This document shows positions 16,619-26,998 of a DNA stretch of 64,000 nt, piece after piece. The DNA lies in the NCBI RefSeq assembly GCF_003044065.1, contig NZ_PZJJ01000013.1, positions 1 through 64,000 on the forward strand. The letters are read 5' to 3'. Within the stretch, counting starts at the first letter, position 1. The number at the start of each line of letters is the position of its first letter. The stretch is from Alkalicoccus saliphilus. GTDB lineage: Bacteria > Bacillota > Bacilli > Bacillales > Salisediminibacteriaceae. Position numbers and translations under genes: made by a program. A model generated the notes under the pieces. The model saw only the letters and a list, made by a program, of their open reading frames with translations, did no database searches and was not told the origin of the DNA.

Positions 16619-18325
16619 TTACGCGTGAAAATTCAGGCCGGAAGTTACTTCTGCGACGTGCCCGGTGCGGACAACATAATCGCCGAAATGCTCGCCCGGC
16701 TGTCTCCGGGTCGCATACTCTTTTAAAAGCGGCTTCAGGGTGTCGAGAATTTCCTGTTCTCCAATATTCTCCCGGTACAGCTTATTGAGCCGGTCTCCTG
16801 TAAAGCTCGCTCCGAGATACATGTTGTATTTGCCGGGACCTTTTCCGATAAAGGCAATTTCACCAAGTGCCGGCCGTGCACAGCTGTTTGGGCAGCCGGT
16901 CATTCGTATAAGAATTTCCTGATCCCGCAGTCCTGCTTCTTCCAGCTGATCTTCGATTTTATCGATCAGGGTCGGAAGGTACCGCTCTGCTTCGGCCATC
17001 GCCAGTGCACAGGTCGGCATGGCTACGCAGGCAAGTGAATTTCTGCGCAGAGCGGAATTGGCTTTACCGTCGGTCAGTCCGTACATTTTTACAAGCCGGT
17101 TGATTTTGGCCTTGTTTGATTTGGCTACGTTGGCAATAATGAGATTCTGATTGGCGGTAAGGCGGAATTCCCCTTTATGAATTTTAGCAATTTCCCGGAG
17201 GCCGGACATGAGCGGATAATCTTCTGTATCCTTGACCCGTCCGTGTTCCACGTAAAGCGTCAGATGCCATTTGCCGTCTCCTTCTGTCCAGCCGTAGCGG
17301 TCTCCGCTGTTATCAAAATGATAGGGCCGTTCTTCCCCCAGCTCCCAGCCGAGGCGGGTGTTGAGCTCCTGCTTCAGCCAGTCGACGCCGTAACGGTCGA
17401 TCGTGTATTTAAAACGGGCGTATTTTCGTTCGGATCGGTTGCCGTAATCTCTCTGGATGGTTAAAATCTTTTCTGCCACGTCATGTATTTTGTCCGCCGG
17501 ACTGAAGCCGATAACGCGGGCAAGCTGCGGGTACGTATTCTCGTCCCCGTGTGTCATTCCCATGCCCCCGCCGGCCGTTACGTTAAAGCCCTGAAGCTCT
17601 CCGTTCTCAATAATAGCAATAAAGCCGAGGTCCTGGGAAAAAATGTCAACATCGTTGGAAGGCGGTACAGCGACACCGATTTTAAACTTTCTCGGCAGGT
17701 ACACCGGGCCGTACATTGTTTCCTCTTCTTCACCGCTGCCGGCTACTTTCTCTTCGTCGAGCCAGATTTCGTGGTAGGCTCTCGTCTTCGGCAGGAGGTG
17801 GTCACTCAGCTTTTTTGACAGTCCATGTACTTCTTTATGAATATCTGACTGGTAAGGATTGGACGTACTCATGACGTTCCGGTTGACGTCTCCGCACGCA
17901 GCAATCGTATCCATGAGGGCGCTGTCGATCGCCTGAATCGTTTTTTTCATGTTCCACTTTAAAATGCCGTGCATCTGGAACGTCTGCCGGGTCGTCAGTT
18001 TCAGCGTCCCGTTCCCGTATTTGTGGGCAATTTCGTCCATTTTCAGCCACTGGTGCGGATCGGCAACTCCTCCGGCAAGCCGGACACGGATCATAAACTG
18101 ATACGCCGGCTCCAGCTTCTGCTGCTTTCTTTCATTCCGTACGTCCCGATCATCCTGCATATAGCTTCCGTGAAACTTCAGAAGCTTTGTCTGGGCTTCC
18201 GGGATTCCGGCGCTGAGCGGATTGGTGAAATCCTCTGTCAGGCTGCCGCGGAGGCGGCGGCTGTCTTTTTTGATCAGTTCCGTTTCACTCGGCGGCCCGT
18301 CCTGTGTTACTTGTTTATCCGACAT
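16619..18325 (-). CDS. cysI: assimilatory sulfite reductase, hemoprotein subunit
   Basis: Encodes 568 residues of the NADPH-sulfite reductase beta subunit. It reduces sulfite to sulfide with six electrons from CysJ, using siroheme coupled to a 4Fe-4S cluster. Cluster ligands are visible as C433 and C439 (CVAMPTC) and C478 and C482 (GCPNSC). Conserved siroheme-pocket segments such as [15 protein letters not shown] are present. It is the last gene of the operon, 27 nt after cysJ, with a terminator just beyond the stop. Confidence 0.96.
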   Translation of the reverse strand: MSDKQVTQDGPPSETELIKKDSRRLRGSLTEDFTNPLSAGIPEAQTKLLKFHGSYMQDDRDVRNERKQQKLEPAYQFMIRVRLAGGVADPHQWLKMDEIAHKYGNGTLKLTTRQTFQMHGILKWNMKKTIQAIDSALMDTIAACGDVNRNVMSTSNPYQSDIHKEVHGLSKKLSDHLLPKTRAYHEIWLDEEKVAGSGEEEETMYGPVYLPRKFKIGVAVPPSNDVDIFSQDLGFIAIIENGELQGFNVTAGGGMGMTHGDENTYPQLARVIGFSPADKIHDVAEKILTIQRDYGNRSERKYARFKYTIDRYGVDWLKQELNTRLGWELGEERPYHFDNSGDRYGWTEGDGKWHLTLYVEHGRVKDTEDYPLMSGLREIAKIHKGEFRLTANQNLIIANVAKSNKAKINRLVKMYGLTDGKANSALRRNSLACVAMPTCALAMAEAERYLPTLIDKIEDQLEEAGLRDQEILIRMTGCPNSCARPALGEIAFIGKGPGKYNMYLGASFTGDRLNKLYRENIGEQEILDTLKPLLKEYATRRQPGEHFGDYVVRTGHVAEVTSGLNFHA

Positions 18326-18352
18326 ATTTTCACTCCTTCAGACACTATTTTC

Positions 18353-20191
18353 TTAGTATACATCCCGTTGATATTTTTTCTGTTTACGCAGATCCGTGAG
18401 AAAGGCTTCTGCTTCCTCCGGGCTTCTGCCACTTTCTTTTTCCACGATCGCCCGGAGCGCATCGTGCACATCTCTCGCCATGTGATCTTTATCGCCGCAG
18501 ATGTAAAGGTAGGCACCTTCCTCGAGCCACTCGTACACTTCTCTGCTTTTTTCGAGAAGACGGTGCTGAACGTATATCTTTTCTTCGGTATCTCTTGAAA
18601 AAGCGACATCCATCCGGGTAAGAACCCCTTCTTTCAGCCACTGCTGCCATTCTGTCTGGTAAAGAAAATCGGACATGAAGTGCTGCTCGCCGAAAAAGAG
18701 CCACGACTTTCCTTCTGCTTCTGTTTCTTCCCGCTCTTCGAGAAAAGAACGGTAGGGTGCTGCTCCTGTGCCGGCACCGATCATAATAACCGGAGTATCA
18801 GGATTTTCCGGAAGCTTGAAGTTTTTGTTCGGCTGTACAAACACGGAAAGCTTCTCCCCGGTGTCGGAGCGCTCTGCACACTGCACTGAGCAGACACCTT
18901 TTCTGTCTCTACCATGGGCGTCATAACGCACGGCTCCGACAGTGAGATGAACTTCCTCCGGATTCGCCTTCATGCTGCTCGCAATCGAGTACAGGCGGAC
19001 GGGGATTTTACGAAGAACGGAAATAAATTTTTCCGGCGGCGTGTCCCACGGACCAAAATCCCGCACAGCATCCAGCAGGTCCCGTCCATAAATGTATTCT
19101 GTAAGCTTTTCCTTATTTTCCGGGAGAAGCAGGTCTTTCAGCTGCTTGTCTTCTGTCAAAGAAGCAAGTTTTTCAAGAAGCGGCTTCGTAAGCGTGGTAA
19201 TTTCCACATGTTCAACGAGAGCACTGCGGAGCGGAAGGATCGTTCCTTCTTTTCCGACAGGCAGCGGATGCTCCGGATCCCAGCCCATCTGCACAATCAG
19301 CTGATCGACGAGCTCCGGATCGTTTTCCGGAATAATACCGAGGCTGTCCCCGGGCTCGTACGTGAGGCCGGAACCTTCCAGACTGAGTTCCAGATGTCGT
19401 GTTTCCTTGTTGGAGCCACGGCCGTTTAAATTTATATTTTCCATAATTTCTGCCTGGAAAGGATTCTTTTTACTGTATTTCACACTGCCTGCTGCTGGTA
19501 CTGTTTTTTCCTCCGGCTTCGCTTCTGAAGCTTCAGCACCGAGTTTTTCGAGAACCCCCTCGAACCATGCGGCTGCCGGCTCTTCAAATTCTACGTCGCA
19601 GTCGTAACGGGGGTGGATTCTCTCTCCTCCGAGTTCCTCCAGCCGCTGATCAAACTCGATTCCTGTCTGGCAGAATTTTTCGTAGGAACTGTCACCGAGC
19701 GCAAGAACGGAAAACCTCAGGCCGTCCAGTGCCGGAGCTTTTCTGCTGAAAAGAAAATCGTGAAAACCGATGGCATTATCCGGAGGGTCTCCTTCCCCGT
19801 GAGTGCTCGTTATAACGAGCAGATCTTCCACTTTTTTCAGGTTTTTCGGCTTAAAAGAGTCCATGTCGACTGCTTTTACCGAAAACTGTTTCTGACGGAG
19901 TTTTTCAGCGGTTTCCTCTCCAAGCGCCTGGCAGTTCCCCGTATGGGAGCCGATTAATATCGTAATTTCCCTTTTTTCAATTTTCCCGGAAACTTCAGCC
20001 TGCGCTTCCGCAGGAGCCGGAGCTTCCACGGTCGCTGCTGCGGAAGCGGATGCGGTTTCCTGGGAAAAAGCGAGATAACCGCTCAGCCAGTTTTTCTGGC
20101 TGTCATTTAATGTTTCCAGCAGCTGGTTCAGCAGTTCGGCCTGCTTTTCGTTAAAAGGACTGTTCGTTGTTTGTAACTGCACACTCTCCAC
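18353..20191 (-). CDS. cysJ: assimilatory sulfite reductase, flavoprotein subunit
   Basis: Encodes 612 residues. A flavodoxin-like FMN domain (about 75-220, ILIGSHTGNCQALGEE and ITSTHGEGDPPDNA) is followed by an FAD/NADPH reductase part with RLYSIASS, GAGTGAAPYRSFLEER and the C-terminal family ending QRDVY. It transfers electrons from NADPH to CysI. The N-terminal 40-70 region contains an Ala/Glu-rich linker. It lies 6 nt after the hemD-like gene and 27 nt before cysI. Confidence 0.96.
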   Translation of the reverse strand: MESVQLQTTNSPFNEKQAELLNQLLETLNDSQKNWLSGYLAFSQETASASAAATVEAPAPAEAQAEVSGKIEKREITILIGSHTGNCQALGEETAEKLRQKQFSVKAVDMDSFKPKNLKKVEDLLVITSTHGEGDPPDNAIGFHDFLFSRKAPALDGLRFSVLALGDSSYEKFCQTGIEFDQRLEELGGERIHPRYDCDVEFEEPAAAWFEGVLEKLGAEASEAKPEEKTVPAAGSVKYSKKNPFQAEIMENINLNGRGSNKETRHLELSLEGSGLTYEPGDSLGIIPENDPELVDQLIVQMGWDPEHPLPVGKEGTILPLRSALVEHVEITTLTKPLLEKLASLTEDKQLKDLLLPENKEKLTEYIYGRDLLDAVRDFGPWDTPPEKFISVLRKIPVRLYSIASSMKANPEEVHLTVGAVRYDAHGRDRKGVCSVQCAERSDTGEKLSVFVQPNKNFKLPENPDTPVIMIGAGTGAAPYRSFLEEREETEAEGKSWLFFGEQHFMSDFLYQTEWQQWLKEGVLTRMDVAFSRDTEEKIYVQHRLLEKSREVYEWLEEGAYLYICGDKDHMARDVHDALRAIVEKESGRSPEEAEAFLTDLRKQKKYQRDVY

Positions 20192-20197
20192 CTCTTT

Positions 20198-20986
20198 CTA
20201 GTTATTGCGGTAATAATGTTCCAGCGCGACAATCATTGCTCCCATCTTCTGGGATTCAGGAGCTGTCACTTCTGTAATACCGCTGTTTAAAAGCTCCCGG
20301 GCCGTTACTTTCCCTACTGCTGCTGCCTGCACGCCGTTGTTGAAGGCTTTCACGAGCTGCTCCGGTTCCTCTTTCAACACGTTTCTTACCTGTTTTTTAC
20401 TTGTAAATACAACGGCATCCACCGTCTTGTCCGTCACTTCCTGCTTCAGACGCCGCACGGTCAGCGATTCCGGAGGTTCGTGGGAATACGGTTTGGACAC
20501 ATACACCGGGCATCCGTTTTCTTCCAGAACGTCCCGAAGTAAAGCATCATCCTGATCGTAGGCCTGCAGAAAGATGTTTCCATTTCGTTTCTTATGCTCA
20601 AACGTCTCCAGAAGCTGATCCATCGTCCCATCTCCGGAAAGTATTTCCGGTGTCAGATCATTTTCTCCGAGCCATTTAACCGTTTTGCTTCCCCGGACAG
20701 CAAGTTTCGTTTTTTCCAGCTTTTTAATAAAAGCCTTGTGCAGGCCGGCTTTTTCAGCTGCTTCAGCCAGTGTCCGGGCGCCGATACCCGTCGTAAGAAC
20801 TGCCCACTCGAAGGATTCTTCGAGAAAAATTTCCACGTCCTGACGGCTGACCATATTATCGACAAGCTGACGTCCCTGTACCGGATAGACGACGGGATCG
20901 CCGCCTTTTTTTTCTATCATTGTACTGATCGCCCCGGACTGTCTGTCCGCCGCCACGGCGATACTTTTTCCTTTCAGACTGCGCAT
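20198..20986 (-). CDS. uroporphyrinogen-III synthase family protein
   Basis: Encodes 262 residues of the HemD fold, which closes hydroxymethylbilane to uroporphyrinogen III. Family signs are GKSIAVAADRQSGAISTMIE, WAVLTTGIGARTLAE, DAVVFTSKKQVRNVLKE and VQAAAVGKVTARELL. It lies between sirB and cysJ in the sulfate operon. A second, dedicated HemD supplying uroporphyrinogen III for siroheme is a reasonable inference, but a normal hem operon copy cannot be checked here. It may also be a diverged paralog with another role. Confidence 0.75.
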   Translation of the reverse strand: MRSLKGKSIAVAADRQSGAISTMIEKKGGDPVVYPVQGRQLVDNMVSRQDVEIFLEESFEWAVLTTGIGARTLAEAAEKAGLHKAFIKKLEKTKLAVRGSKTVKWLGENDLTPEILSGDGTMDQLLETFEHKKRNGNIFLQAYDQDDALLRDVLEENGCPVYVSKPYSHEPPESLTVRRLKQEVTDKTVDAVVFTSKKQVRNVLKEEPEQLVKAFNNGVQAAAVGKVTARELLNSGITEVTAPESQKMGAMIVALEHYYRNN

Positions 20987-21007
20987 CGTCTCCCCCCTTT
21001 CTTTCCG

Positions 21008-21772
21008 TTATAACGCCTGTGCGGCCAGTGTTCCTGCTGCCGGCTCCTTTTGCAGCGCCTCCTGAACAGCATCCCGCAGCGCTTCTTCCATTGCGGGGTG
21101 GCTGCCGAGATACTGGCAGAGAATAAATGATCCGCCGGAAGCGTTTCTTTTACTGATTTCTTTTTCCATCTCCTGCATTAATATTCCGGTAAACCAGAGG
21201 TAAGGTACGACAAATACCCGTCTGTTTTTCCCCACACCTTCCAGTCCTTCGTGAAAGTCGGGACGACATGCTGCCAGGTAGCATACGCTGATGGCGGAAG
21301 CCTCTGTCCGCTCTTTCAGCCCTGCAGCGATCGTTTCCATATCCCGCTTTGTCTGCCCGTTCCGGCTGCCCCGTCCGACAAGAAGTATCTCGGAATCGTC
21401 CTCCATGGAGAAGCCTGTTTCCTTTATCCTTTCCGCCGCGAGGTCGATGACCCGCTCCTGCACGCCGAGCGGACGGCCGTACGTAAACGTAATTTCCGGG
21501 AATCGTTCTCTTACTTTATCCACTTCCTCGGGAATATCCTTGTAGTAATGCCCCGCACTGAGAAGAAGAACCGGAATTACGGCAATACGTGATGCTCCCC
21601 GGGAAACAAGTTTTTTAATGCCCTCGGAAATATCGGGTTCTGCAAGTTCCAGAAAGCATATTTCCTGAAGCGGCACATCGATCTGCCGCTGGACAGTTTC
21701 CATAAAATTCTGCGCCTGCCGCCGTGCTTTTTCCACCCGGCTGCCGTGACCGACGTACAGTACTCCCTGCAT
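21008..21772 (-). CDS. sirB: sirohydrochlorin ferrochelatase
   Basis: Encodes 254 residues with two CbiX/SirB-like halves. It inserts Fe2+ into sirohydrochlorin to give siroheme for CysI. The catalytic His region is YVGHGSRVEKAR (H9), followed by CFLELAEPDISEGIKKLVSRG and VIPVLLLSAGHYYKDIPEEV. A longer frame starts at 21826, but the ATG at 21772 follows AAAGGAGG and matches the family N-terminus. It lies 13 nt after sumT and corresponds to B. subtilis ylnE. Confidence 0.9.
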   Translation of the reverse strand: MQGVLYVGHGSRVEKARRQAQNFMETVQRQIDVPLQEICFLELAEPDISEGIKKLVSRGASRIAVIPVLLLSAGHYYKDIPEEVDKVRERFPEITFTYGRPLGVQERVIDLAAERIKETGFSMEDDSEILLVGRGSRNGQTKRDMETIAAGLKERTEASAISVCYLAACRPDFHEGLEGVGKNRRVFVVPYLWFTGILMQEMEKEISKRNASGGSFILCQYLGSHPAMEEALRDAVQEALQKEPAAGTLAAQAL

Positions 21773-21785
21773 TTGTTTTCCTCCT

Positions 21786-22550
21786 TTAAACGACGAGTTC
21801 CGGCGGAGCTTCCTGCAGCTCTTCAAACCACTGCAGTTCTTCCCGGAGCTTGACTACTTCGCCGACGACAATCATTGCCGGCTGTTCCACGATTCCGGCT
21901 TTTTCCACAATGTTTTCCAGTGACCCGGTGACGGTGCGCTGCTTAGCTGTTGTTCCCCATTCAATAACAGCAGCCGGCGTATCAGCCTTCAGTCCGTGGC
22001 GGATCAGTTTTTCGCTTATTTCAGGCAGCTTTCTTACTCCCATATAAATGCAGAGTGTATCCATGCTTTTGACAACATGTTTCCAGTACTCATCCTGCTT
22101 TTCACCGACTTTGCTCACACCGGAAATAAAGGCAACCGAGGAGCTGAAGTCCCGGTGGGTTACCGGGATGCCTGCGTAGGCTGCGGCGGCGACTCCTGAA
22201 GTGATCCCCGGTACAACTTCGTACGGAATGCTGTGCGAAGCAAGCTCCTGGGCTTCTTCGCCTCCCCGGCCGAAAATGTAGGGATCTCCTCCTTTCAGCC
22301 TCGTCACCGTTTTACCCCGGAGCGCATGACGGCAGAGAAGCTGATTGATTTTTTCCTGGCTCATGGAGTGACTCCCGGGTGTTTTTCCGCAGTAGATCAG
22401 CTCTGCTCCCGCTTTCGTCTCCTTCAGCAGATCCTGATTGATCAGCCGGTCATATAAAACAACGTCTGCTTTTTGAATGGCTTTTAATCCTTTTACTGTA
22501 ATCAGATCAATGTCTCCCGGCCCTGCGCCGACAATATATACTTTACTCAT
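21786..22550 (-). CDS. sumT: uroporphyrinogen-III C-methyltransferase
   Basis: Encodes 254 residues of the SAM-dependent tetrapyrrole methyltransferase family. It makes precorrin-2 from uroporphyrinogen III, the branch point to siroheme. Signature segments are VYIVGAGPGDIDLITVKGLK (N-terminus), ADVVLYDRLIN, VTRLKGGDPYIFGRGGEEAQ and YEVVPGITSG. It corresponds to B. subtilis ylnD (also called cobA or sumT). It is followed closely by sirB and preceded by cysH (31 nt gap). Confidence 0.95.
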   Translation of the reverse strand: MSKVYIVGAGPGDIDLITVKGLKAIQKADVVLYDRLINQDLLKETKAGAELIYCGKTPGSHSMSQEKINQLLCRHALRGKTVTRLKGGDPYIFGRGGEEAQELASHSIPYEVVPGITSGVAAAAYAGIPVTHRDFSSSVAFISGVSKVGEKQDEYWKHVVKSMDTLCIYMGVRKLPEISEKLIRHGLKADTPAAVIEWGTTAKQRTVTGSLENIVEKAGIVEQPAMIVVGEVVKLREELQWFEELQEAPPELVV

Positions 22551-22581
22551 TAAGATTCCGCCCCTCTTCTGTTTGTTTGAT

Positions 22582-23307
22582 TCAGCGCCTGTTTCCGGCA
22601 GTGTGAAGCCCGCATTCTGTTTTCATGCTGCCCTGCCATCTTCCATCCCGGCTGTCGCCGCCTGTTTCGACAGCTGTTGTACACGGCACGCAGCCGATGC
22701 TCGGATAATTGTTATCGTGCAGTTCGTTGTAATCGAGTTCGTTTGTCTTTATATACTCCCATACATCCTCCCACGTCCAGTGGATGAGCGGGCACACTTT
22801 TATCGATTCAAATCGCTCGTCGCGGTTCACAAAATTCGTGTTCTGCCTGCTCGGGGACTGTTCTCTTCTAAGTCCGGAAACCCAGGCGACCGCTCCGGAG
22901 AGTGCTTCTTCCAGCGGTTTAATTTTCCGGATATAGCAGCACTGGTTGGGATCTCTTTCCCAGAGTGCCGGTCCGTATTTTTCTTCCTGACCGGTTACTG
23001 TCAGCTCCGGCTGCTTCATTTCCACCTGCAGCTCCGGATAGCGCGCTTTCACTTTGTCGATCAGCTCATACGTTTCCGCAAAATGGAGTCCGGTATCAAG
23101 AAACACAATAGAGGCGTCTTTTTTTACTTTTGAAATGAGGTCGATCAGGACGATACCCTCTGCCCCGAAGCTGCAGGCGTAGACGATATCTTCCCCGTAC
23201 GTGCCGTACGCCCATTCCAGTACTTTTTCTGCTCCCTTGGAAGAATCCCCCGGATTTATTCCCCGGAAAGGATCGTCCTGGAAATTTTCAAAGGTTATCC
23301 TGCTCAT
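22582..23307 (-). CDS. cysH: adenylyl-/phosphoadenylyl-sulfate reductase
   Basis: Encodes 241 residues of the PAPS reductase family. It reduces activated sulfate (APS or PAPS) to sulfite with thioredoxin. The catalytic Cys is C232 in KTECGLH. The pairs C123-C124 and C206-C209 are the ligands of the 4Fe-4S cluster typical of APS-using reductases. Because cysC is also present, both substrates may be available. It corresponds to B. subtilis cysH. It sits fourth in the operon. Confidence 0.94.
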   Translation of the reverse strand: MSRITFENFQDDPFRGINPGDSSKGAEKVLEWAYGTYGEDIVYACSFGAEGIVLIDLISKVKKDASIVFLDTGLHFAETYELIDKVKARYPELQVEMKQPELTVTGQEEKYGPALWERDPNQCCYIRKIKPLEEALSGAVAWVSGLRREQSPSRQNTNFVNRDERFESIKVCPLIHWTWEDVWEYIKTNELDYNELHDNNYPSIGCVPCTTAVETGGDSRDGRWQGSMKTECGLHTAGNRR

Positions 23308-23331
23308 CTGCCTCTCCTTTCCTCCGCTTCG

Positions 23332-23934
23332 TCACCGGAGATACTTTTCTTTTTTAAGATAATCGATAATCTGCTCCACAGATTCTTCCAGTGACTGGGT
23401 GTCTGTTTCCACTGTCAGCTCCGGATGTTCCGGTTCTTCGTACGGGGCGTCAATTCCTGTGAACCCTTTAATTTCTCCGGATCTTGCTTTTTTGTAAAGT
23501 CCTTTAGGATCCCTTTCTTCACACGCCTTCAGGCCGCACTTTACGTATACTTCAATGAATTCTCCTTCTTCCAGAAGCTCCCGCACGCTGTCCCGGTCTT
23601 CCCGGTACGGCGAAATAAACGCCGTGAGTGTGAGCAGGCCGGCGTCTGTCATCAGCCGGCCCACTTCCCCGATCCGGCGGATATTTTCCGTCCGGTCCTC
23701 CGGGGAGAAGCCGAGGTTTTTGTTTAAACCGTGCCGGACGTTGTCCCCGTCGAGCCGGTACGTATGGATCCCCTCTTCGTACAGCTTTTTTTCGAGAGCG
23801 GAGGAGATGGTTGATTTACCGGAACCGGAGAGACCGGTGAACCAGAGTACGGCGCTTTTATGCTCCTTCTGTTTCTGTCGTTCCTGTTTGGTTACTTCAG
23901 AGTCGTGCCACGTAATATTTGTCGAACTGCTCAT
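23332..23934 (-). CDS. cysC: adenylyl-sulfate kinase
   Basis: Encodes 200 residues. It phosphorylates APS to PAPS with ATP. The P-loop is [11 protein letters not shown] near residue 35, and the family segments [20 protein letters not shown] and [16 protein letters not shown] follow. It lies 24 nt before cysH and downstream of the permease gene. Length is normal. Confidence 0.95.
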   Translation of the reverse strand: MSSSTNITWHDSEVTKQERQKQKEHKSAVLWFTGLSGSGKSTISSALEKKLYEEGIHTYRLDGDNVRHGLNKNLGFSPEDRTENIRRIGEVGRLMTDAGLLTLTAFISPYREDRDSVRELLEEGEFIEVYVKCGLKACEERDPKGLYKKARSGEIKGFTGIDAPYEEPEHPELTVETDTQSLEESVEQIIDYLKKEKYLR

Positions 23935-24006
23935 AAAAATCTCTCCTCTTTCAATGGATTTATTAAACCAATCAATTTACTCGGTTTTATAAAGAAATAA
24001 AAAAGT

Positions 24007-25782
24007 CTACCCGAGCCAGACGAACTGGACGATGGAAACGGTGACGATTAAATACAGAATATTGAGTGGAATCCCTACCTTCACGTAATCAGAAAAACGA
24101 TATCCGCCCGGTCCGTAGACGATGAGGTTCGTCTGATAGCCGATCGGTGTCGCAAAGCTTGCGGAAGCAGCGATAGCAATGGCAACGAAAAATCCGGTCG
24201 GGTCGTAGCCGAGCTGTTCGGCAATCGCAAAAGCAATTGGAAACATGAGGACGGCGGCCGCATTGTTCGTAATAATTTCTGTGAAAAAGGAAGTAAGAAA
24301 ATACACTGCCGTAAGGGCGCCGATCACTCCGATGCCGCTGGAAATCTGCACGAGATGGGAAGCGATGAAGGAGGCTGTCCCGGACTGTTCAAGTGCCATC
24401 CCGATGCCGATCGCCGACGCGATAACGAGCAGAACGTCCACCTGAATGAACCGTCTTGTTTTTTCCAAAGAAATCGAGTTTGTGACAAAAAGCGTGAGTA
24501 CGGCAAGAACCGCTGCTTCAAACATGGAAAGCAGCCCGGTTGCTGCGAGGGTGATCATCAAAATGAGAGTCACGAGGGAGATGAGCGCTTTTCGGGAATG
24601 AACGATATCCGGCTTCGTTACTTCACTTAAAAGATAAAAATCCTTCGTGTTATTCCAGCGGTGAAGAAAATCCCCATCCGCAAGCAGAAGCAGCGTATCC
24701 CCGGGCTTCAGTTCCGTATCCCCGATTTTCTCTTTGACCCGTTCCTCGTTCCGGTGTATAGCCACGACTCCGGCGTCGTACACTGTCCGGAAACAGCTTT
24801 CCTTCAGCGTTCTGCCGGCAAGCGGAGAACGGTGGGAAACGACTGCTTCCAAAAGGTGGGCATTCCCATTCTGCAGCTCTTCCAGCTTCAGATCTGTTCC
24901 TGTTTCCAGCTGCAGCCCTTTAATGTTCTGCAGGTCGACAAGCGTAGTAAACGAACCGGTGAAAATGAGGCGGTCGTTTTCTTCCAGTACATCTGTTGGT
25001 GCGACCGGGGCCGATCGGTTGCCGCGGCGGATCAGTTCAATAAGAAAAAATCCTTCCATGCGCCTAAGGCCTGCTTCTTCGACTGTTTTTCCTGCAAGCG
25101 GGGACCCTTTTTCCACGAATGCCTGGGATAAGTATTCCTTTGATGATTCAGAAAATGCCTCTGTCGACGTCCGGCGGTCCGGCAGTATGCGGTAGCCTAC
25201 CGTGCTCATGTAAAGGACACCGATCAGACCTGCCGGCAGACCGACAACTGCCAGCTGAAACATCGAAAATCCTTCCATCCCCTGCTCGAGCATAAACCCG
25301 TGAATGACGAGGTTCGTCGACGTGCCGATCAATGTAAGCGTTCCGCCGAAAATAGCCGCGTAGGAAAGCGGAATAAGAAATTTGGATGGAGCAATTCCCC
25401 GTTCCCTGCACCATTTCCGGATGAGTGGTGTAAACATGACGACGATCGGCGTATTGTTTAAAAAAGCAGACAGGCCGGCAACCGGAAACATCATCTGTAT
25501 AAGCGATTTTTTTCTTCCGTTTCCTGAGCCAAGAGCCATTTTCACTAAATAATTCAGCGCGTTTCCCTGCTGAACAGCGCCGGCAACAATGAACAGCAGG
25601 CCGACGGTAAGCATTCCTTCATTGGAAAATCCCCGCAGCGCTTCCGCCGGCTCCATCACCCCGAGCAGAAGGAGCACAGCGAGCGTCACGAGAAGGATGA
25701 CTTCCGGCTTCGCCGCTTCTTTAATCAGGCAGAGAAGCATGATGCCGACAACTGCCAGTACGATCCCTATTTCAACTGTCAT
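24007..25782 (-). CDS. SLC13-type sodium/anion permease with RCK_C domains
   Basis: Encodes 591 residues of the DASS/SLC13 family: about six membrane segments, two cytoplasmic TrkA-C (RCK_C) domains near 205-375 (such as GSPLAGKTVEEAGLRRMEGF and RSPLAGRTLKESCF), then further membrane segments. SNTPIVV-like FLNNTPIVVMFTP and EIITNNAAAVLMFP are the two ion-binding hairpins. Its place between sat and cysC makes sulfate the likely substrate; B. subtilis uses a different permease (CysP) at this position. It lies 52 nt after sat. Confidence 0.88.
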   Translation of the reverse strand: MTVEIGIVLAVVGIMLLCLIKEAAKPEVILLVTLAVLLLLGVMEPAEALRGFSNEGMLTVGLLFIVAGAVQQGNALNYLVKMALGSGNGRKKSLIQMMFPVAGLSAFLNNTPIVVMFTPLIRKWCRERGIAPSKFLIPLSYAAIFGGTLTLIGTSTNLVIHGFMLEQGMEGFSMFQLAVVGLPAGLIGVLYMSTVGYRILPDRRTSTEAFSESSKEYLSQAFVEKGSPLAGKTVEEAGLRRMEGFFLIELIRRGNRSAPVAPTDVLEENDRLIFTGSFTTLVDLQNIKGLQLETGTDLKLEELQNGNAHLLEAVVSHRSPLAGRTLKESCFRTVYDAGVVAIHRNEERVKEKIGDTELKPGDTLLLLADGDFLHRWNNTKDFYLLSEVTKPDIVHSRKALISLVTLILMITLAATGLLSMFEAAVLAVLTLFVTNSISLEKTRRFIQVDVLLVIASAIGIGMALEQSGTASFIASHLVQISSGIGVIGALTAVYFLTSFFTEIITNNAAAVLMFPIAFAIAEQLGYDPTGFFVAIAIAASASFATPIGYQTNLIVYGPGGYRFSDYVKVGIPLNILYLIVTVSIVQFVWLG

Positions 25783-25834
25783 TTTTCTGCCCTCCTGATC
25801 TTATCCGGGCAGCTTCCATGCGGGAGTGGGCCTT

Positions 25835-26998
25835 TTACGCTTTTACTGTCGTCTCCTGCAGGCCTTTTATCAGCACTTCGGCTACTTCCGGGCGTGTAAA
25901 CTGCTTCGGCGGCTTTTCTCCTCTGCGCAGCATTTCCCGAACCTTCGTTCCGCTTAGGTGTACGTGAAATTCCTTGTCATGCGGACACGTTTTCGCCGAC
26001 GCCATGTTTTCACATTCCGTGCAGAAAAAGGCGTGTTCAAAACGGAAGATCTGAATACCAAGCTCCTCTTCGAACTCCGTAATAAAGTCCTGTGCTTCAT
26101 ACGTGCCGTAGTAGTCGCCGACACCGGCATGATCCCGTCCGACAATGAAATGGGTGCATCCGTAATTTTTACGGACAATGGCGTGCAGCACAGCCTCTTT
26201 CGGTCCGGCATAGCGCATCGCCGCCGGATAAATCACGAGTCTTGACCGGTCGGCCGGATAGTAGTTTTTCAAAATCACTTCGTAGCTTTCCATACGGATT
26301 TCCGCAGATACGTCATCGGATTTTGTTTCCCCGACAAGTGGGTTTAACAGCAGGCCGTCGACCGCTTCAAGTGCTGCTTTCTGAATGTATTCGTGCGCCC
26401 GGTGTACCGGGTTTCTTGTTTGAAAACCGACGATTGTTTTCCACCCAAGATCGTTAAACAGGGCGCGTGTTTCCACCGGATCGAGGTGAAAATCCGCAAA
26501 ATCACTGTGGTCCGGGCGGTTTAAAAGAGTAATCGGACCGGCAGCGTATATTTCCCCGCGCTCATAAAGCTTCTGTACTCCGGCGTGGGCAGCGTCTTTT
26601 GTTCCGTACACTTTTTCTGCTTCCTGCTGTTTGTCGTAAGCGTACTTTTCCTGAAGGTCGAGCGTGCCGTAAATAATGCCGTCCTCTCCGCGGAGAGCAA
26701 TCGTTTCCCCGACATCGTATGTGTCTGCTTCTTCAGCGGTCAGTGACAGAGTGATCGGAATGCTCCACACCGTTCCGTCAGCAAGCCGATTGTTTTCGAG
26801 AACATTTTCATAATCCCCGCGTCCGATAAATCCTTCGAGCGGACTGAATCCCCCGATACCGATCAGTTCCAGGTCGGAAATGGTCCAGTCGGAAACTTTC
26901 AGCTGCTTCAGGCCTTCTGCTCTCTGAAGTGCCTCCTCCCGTTCTTTTCCTTTCAGCTCCCTGTTTACGAGCGTTCCTCCGTGCGGTTGAATAGACAT
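25835..26998 (-). CDS. sat: sulfate adenylyltransferase
   Basis: Encodes 387 residues of ATP sulfurylase, which makes APS from sulfate and ATP. The catalytic loop is [15 protein letters not shown] near 197-211, and [17 protein letters not shown] near 290 is the HxGH-like second motif. A Cys/His-rich patch ([20 protein letters not shown]) near 325-345 resembles the zinc site of bacterial Sat. It is first in the operon. The ATG follows AGGAGGGG. No S-box, T-box or obvious operator was seen in the AT-rich 350 nt upstream (26999-27349), so the regulator is unknown. Confidence 0.95.
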   Translation of the reverse strand: MSIQPHGGTLVNRELKGKEREEALQRAEGLKQLKVSDWTISDLELIGIGGFSPLEGFIGRGDYENVLENNRLADGTVWSIPITLSLTAEEADTYDVGETIALRGEDGIIYGTLDLQEKYAYDKQQEAEKVYGTKDAAHAGVQKLYERGEIYAAGPITLLNRPDHSDFADFHLDPVETRALFNDLGWKTIVGFQTRNPVHRAHEYIQKAALEAVDGLLLNPLVGETKSDDVSAEIRMESYEVILKNYYPADRSRLVIYPAAMRYAGPKEAVLHAIVRKNYGCTHFIVGRDHAGVGDYYGTYEAQDFITEFEEELGIQIFRFEHAFFCTECENMASAKTCPHDKEFHVHLSGTKVREMLRRGEKPPKQFTRPEVAEVLIKGLQETTVKA

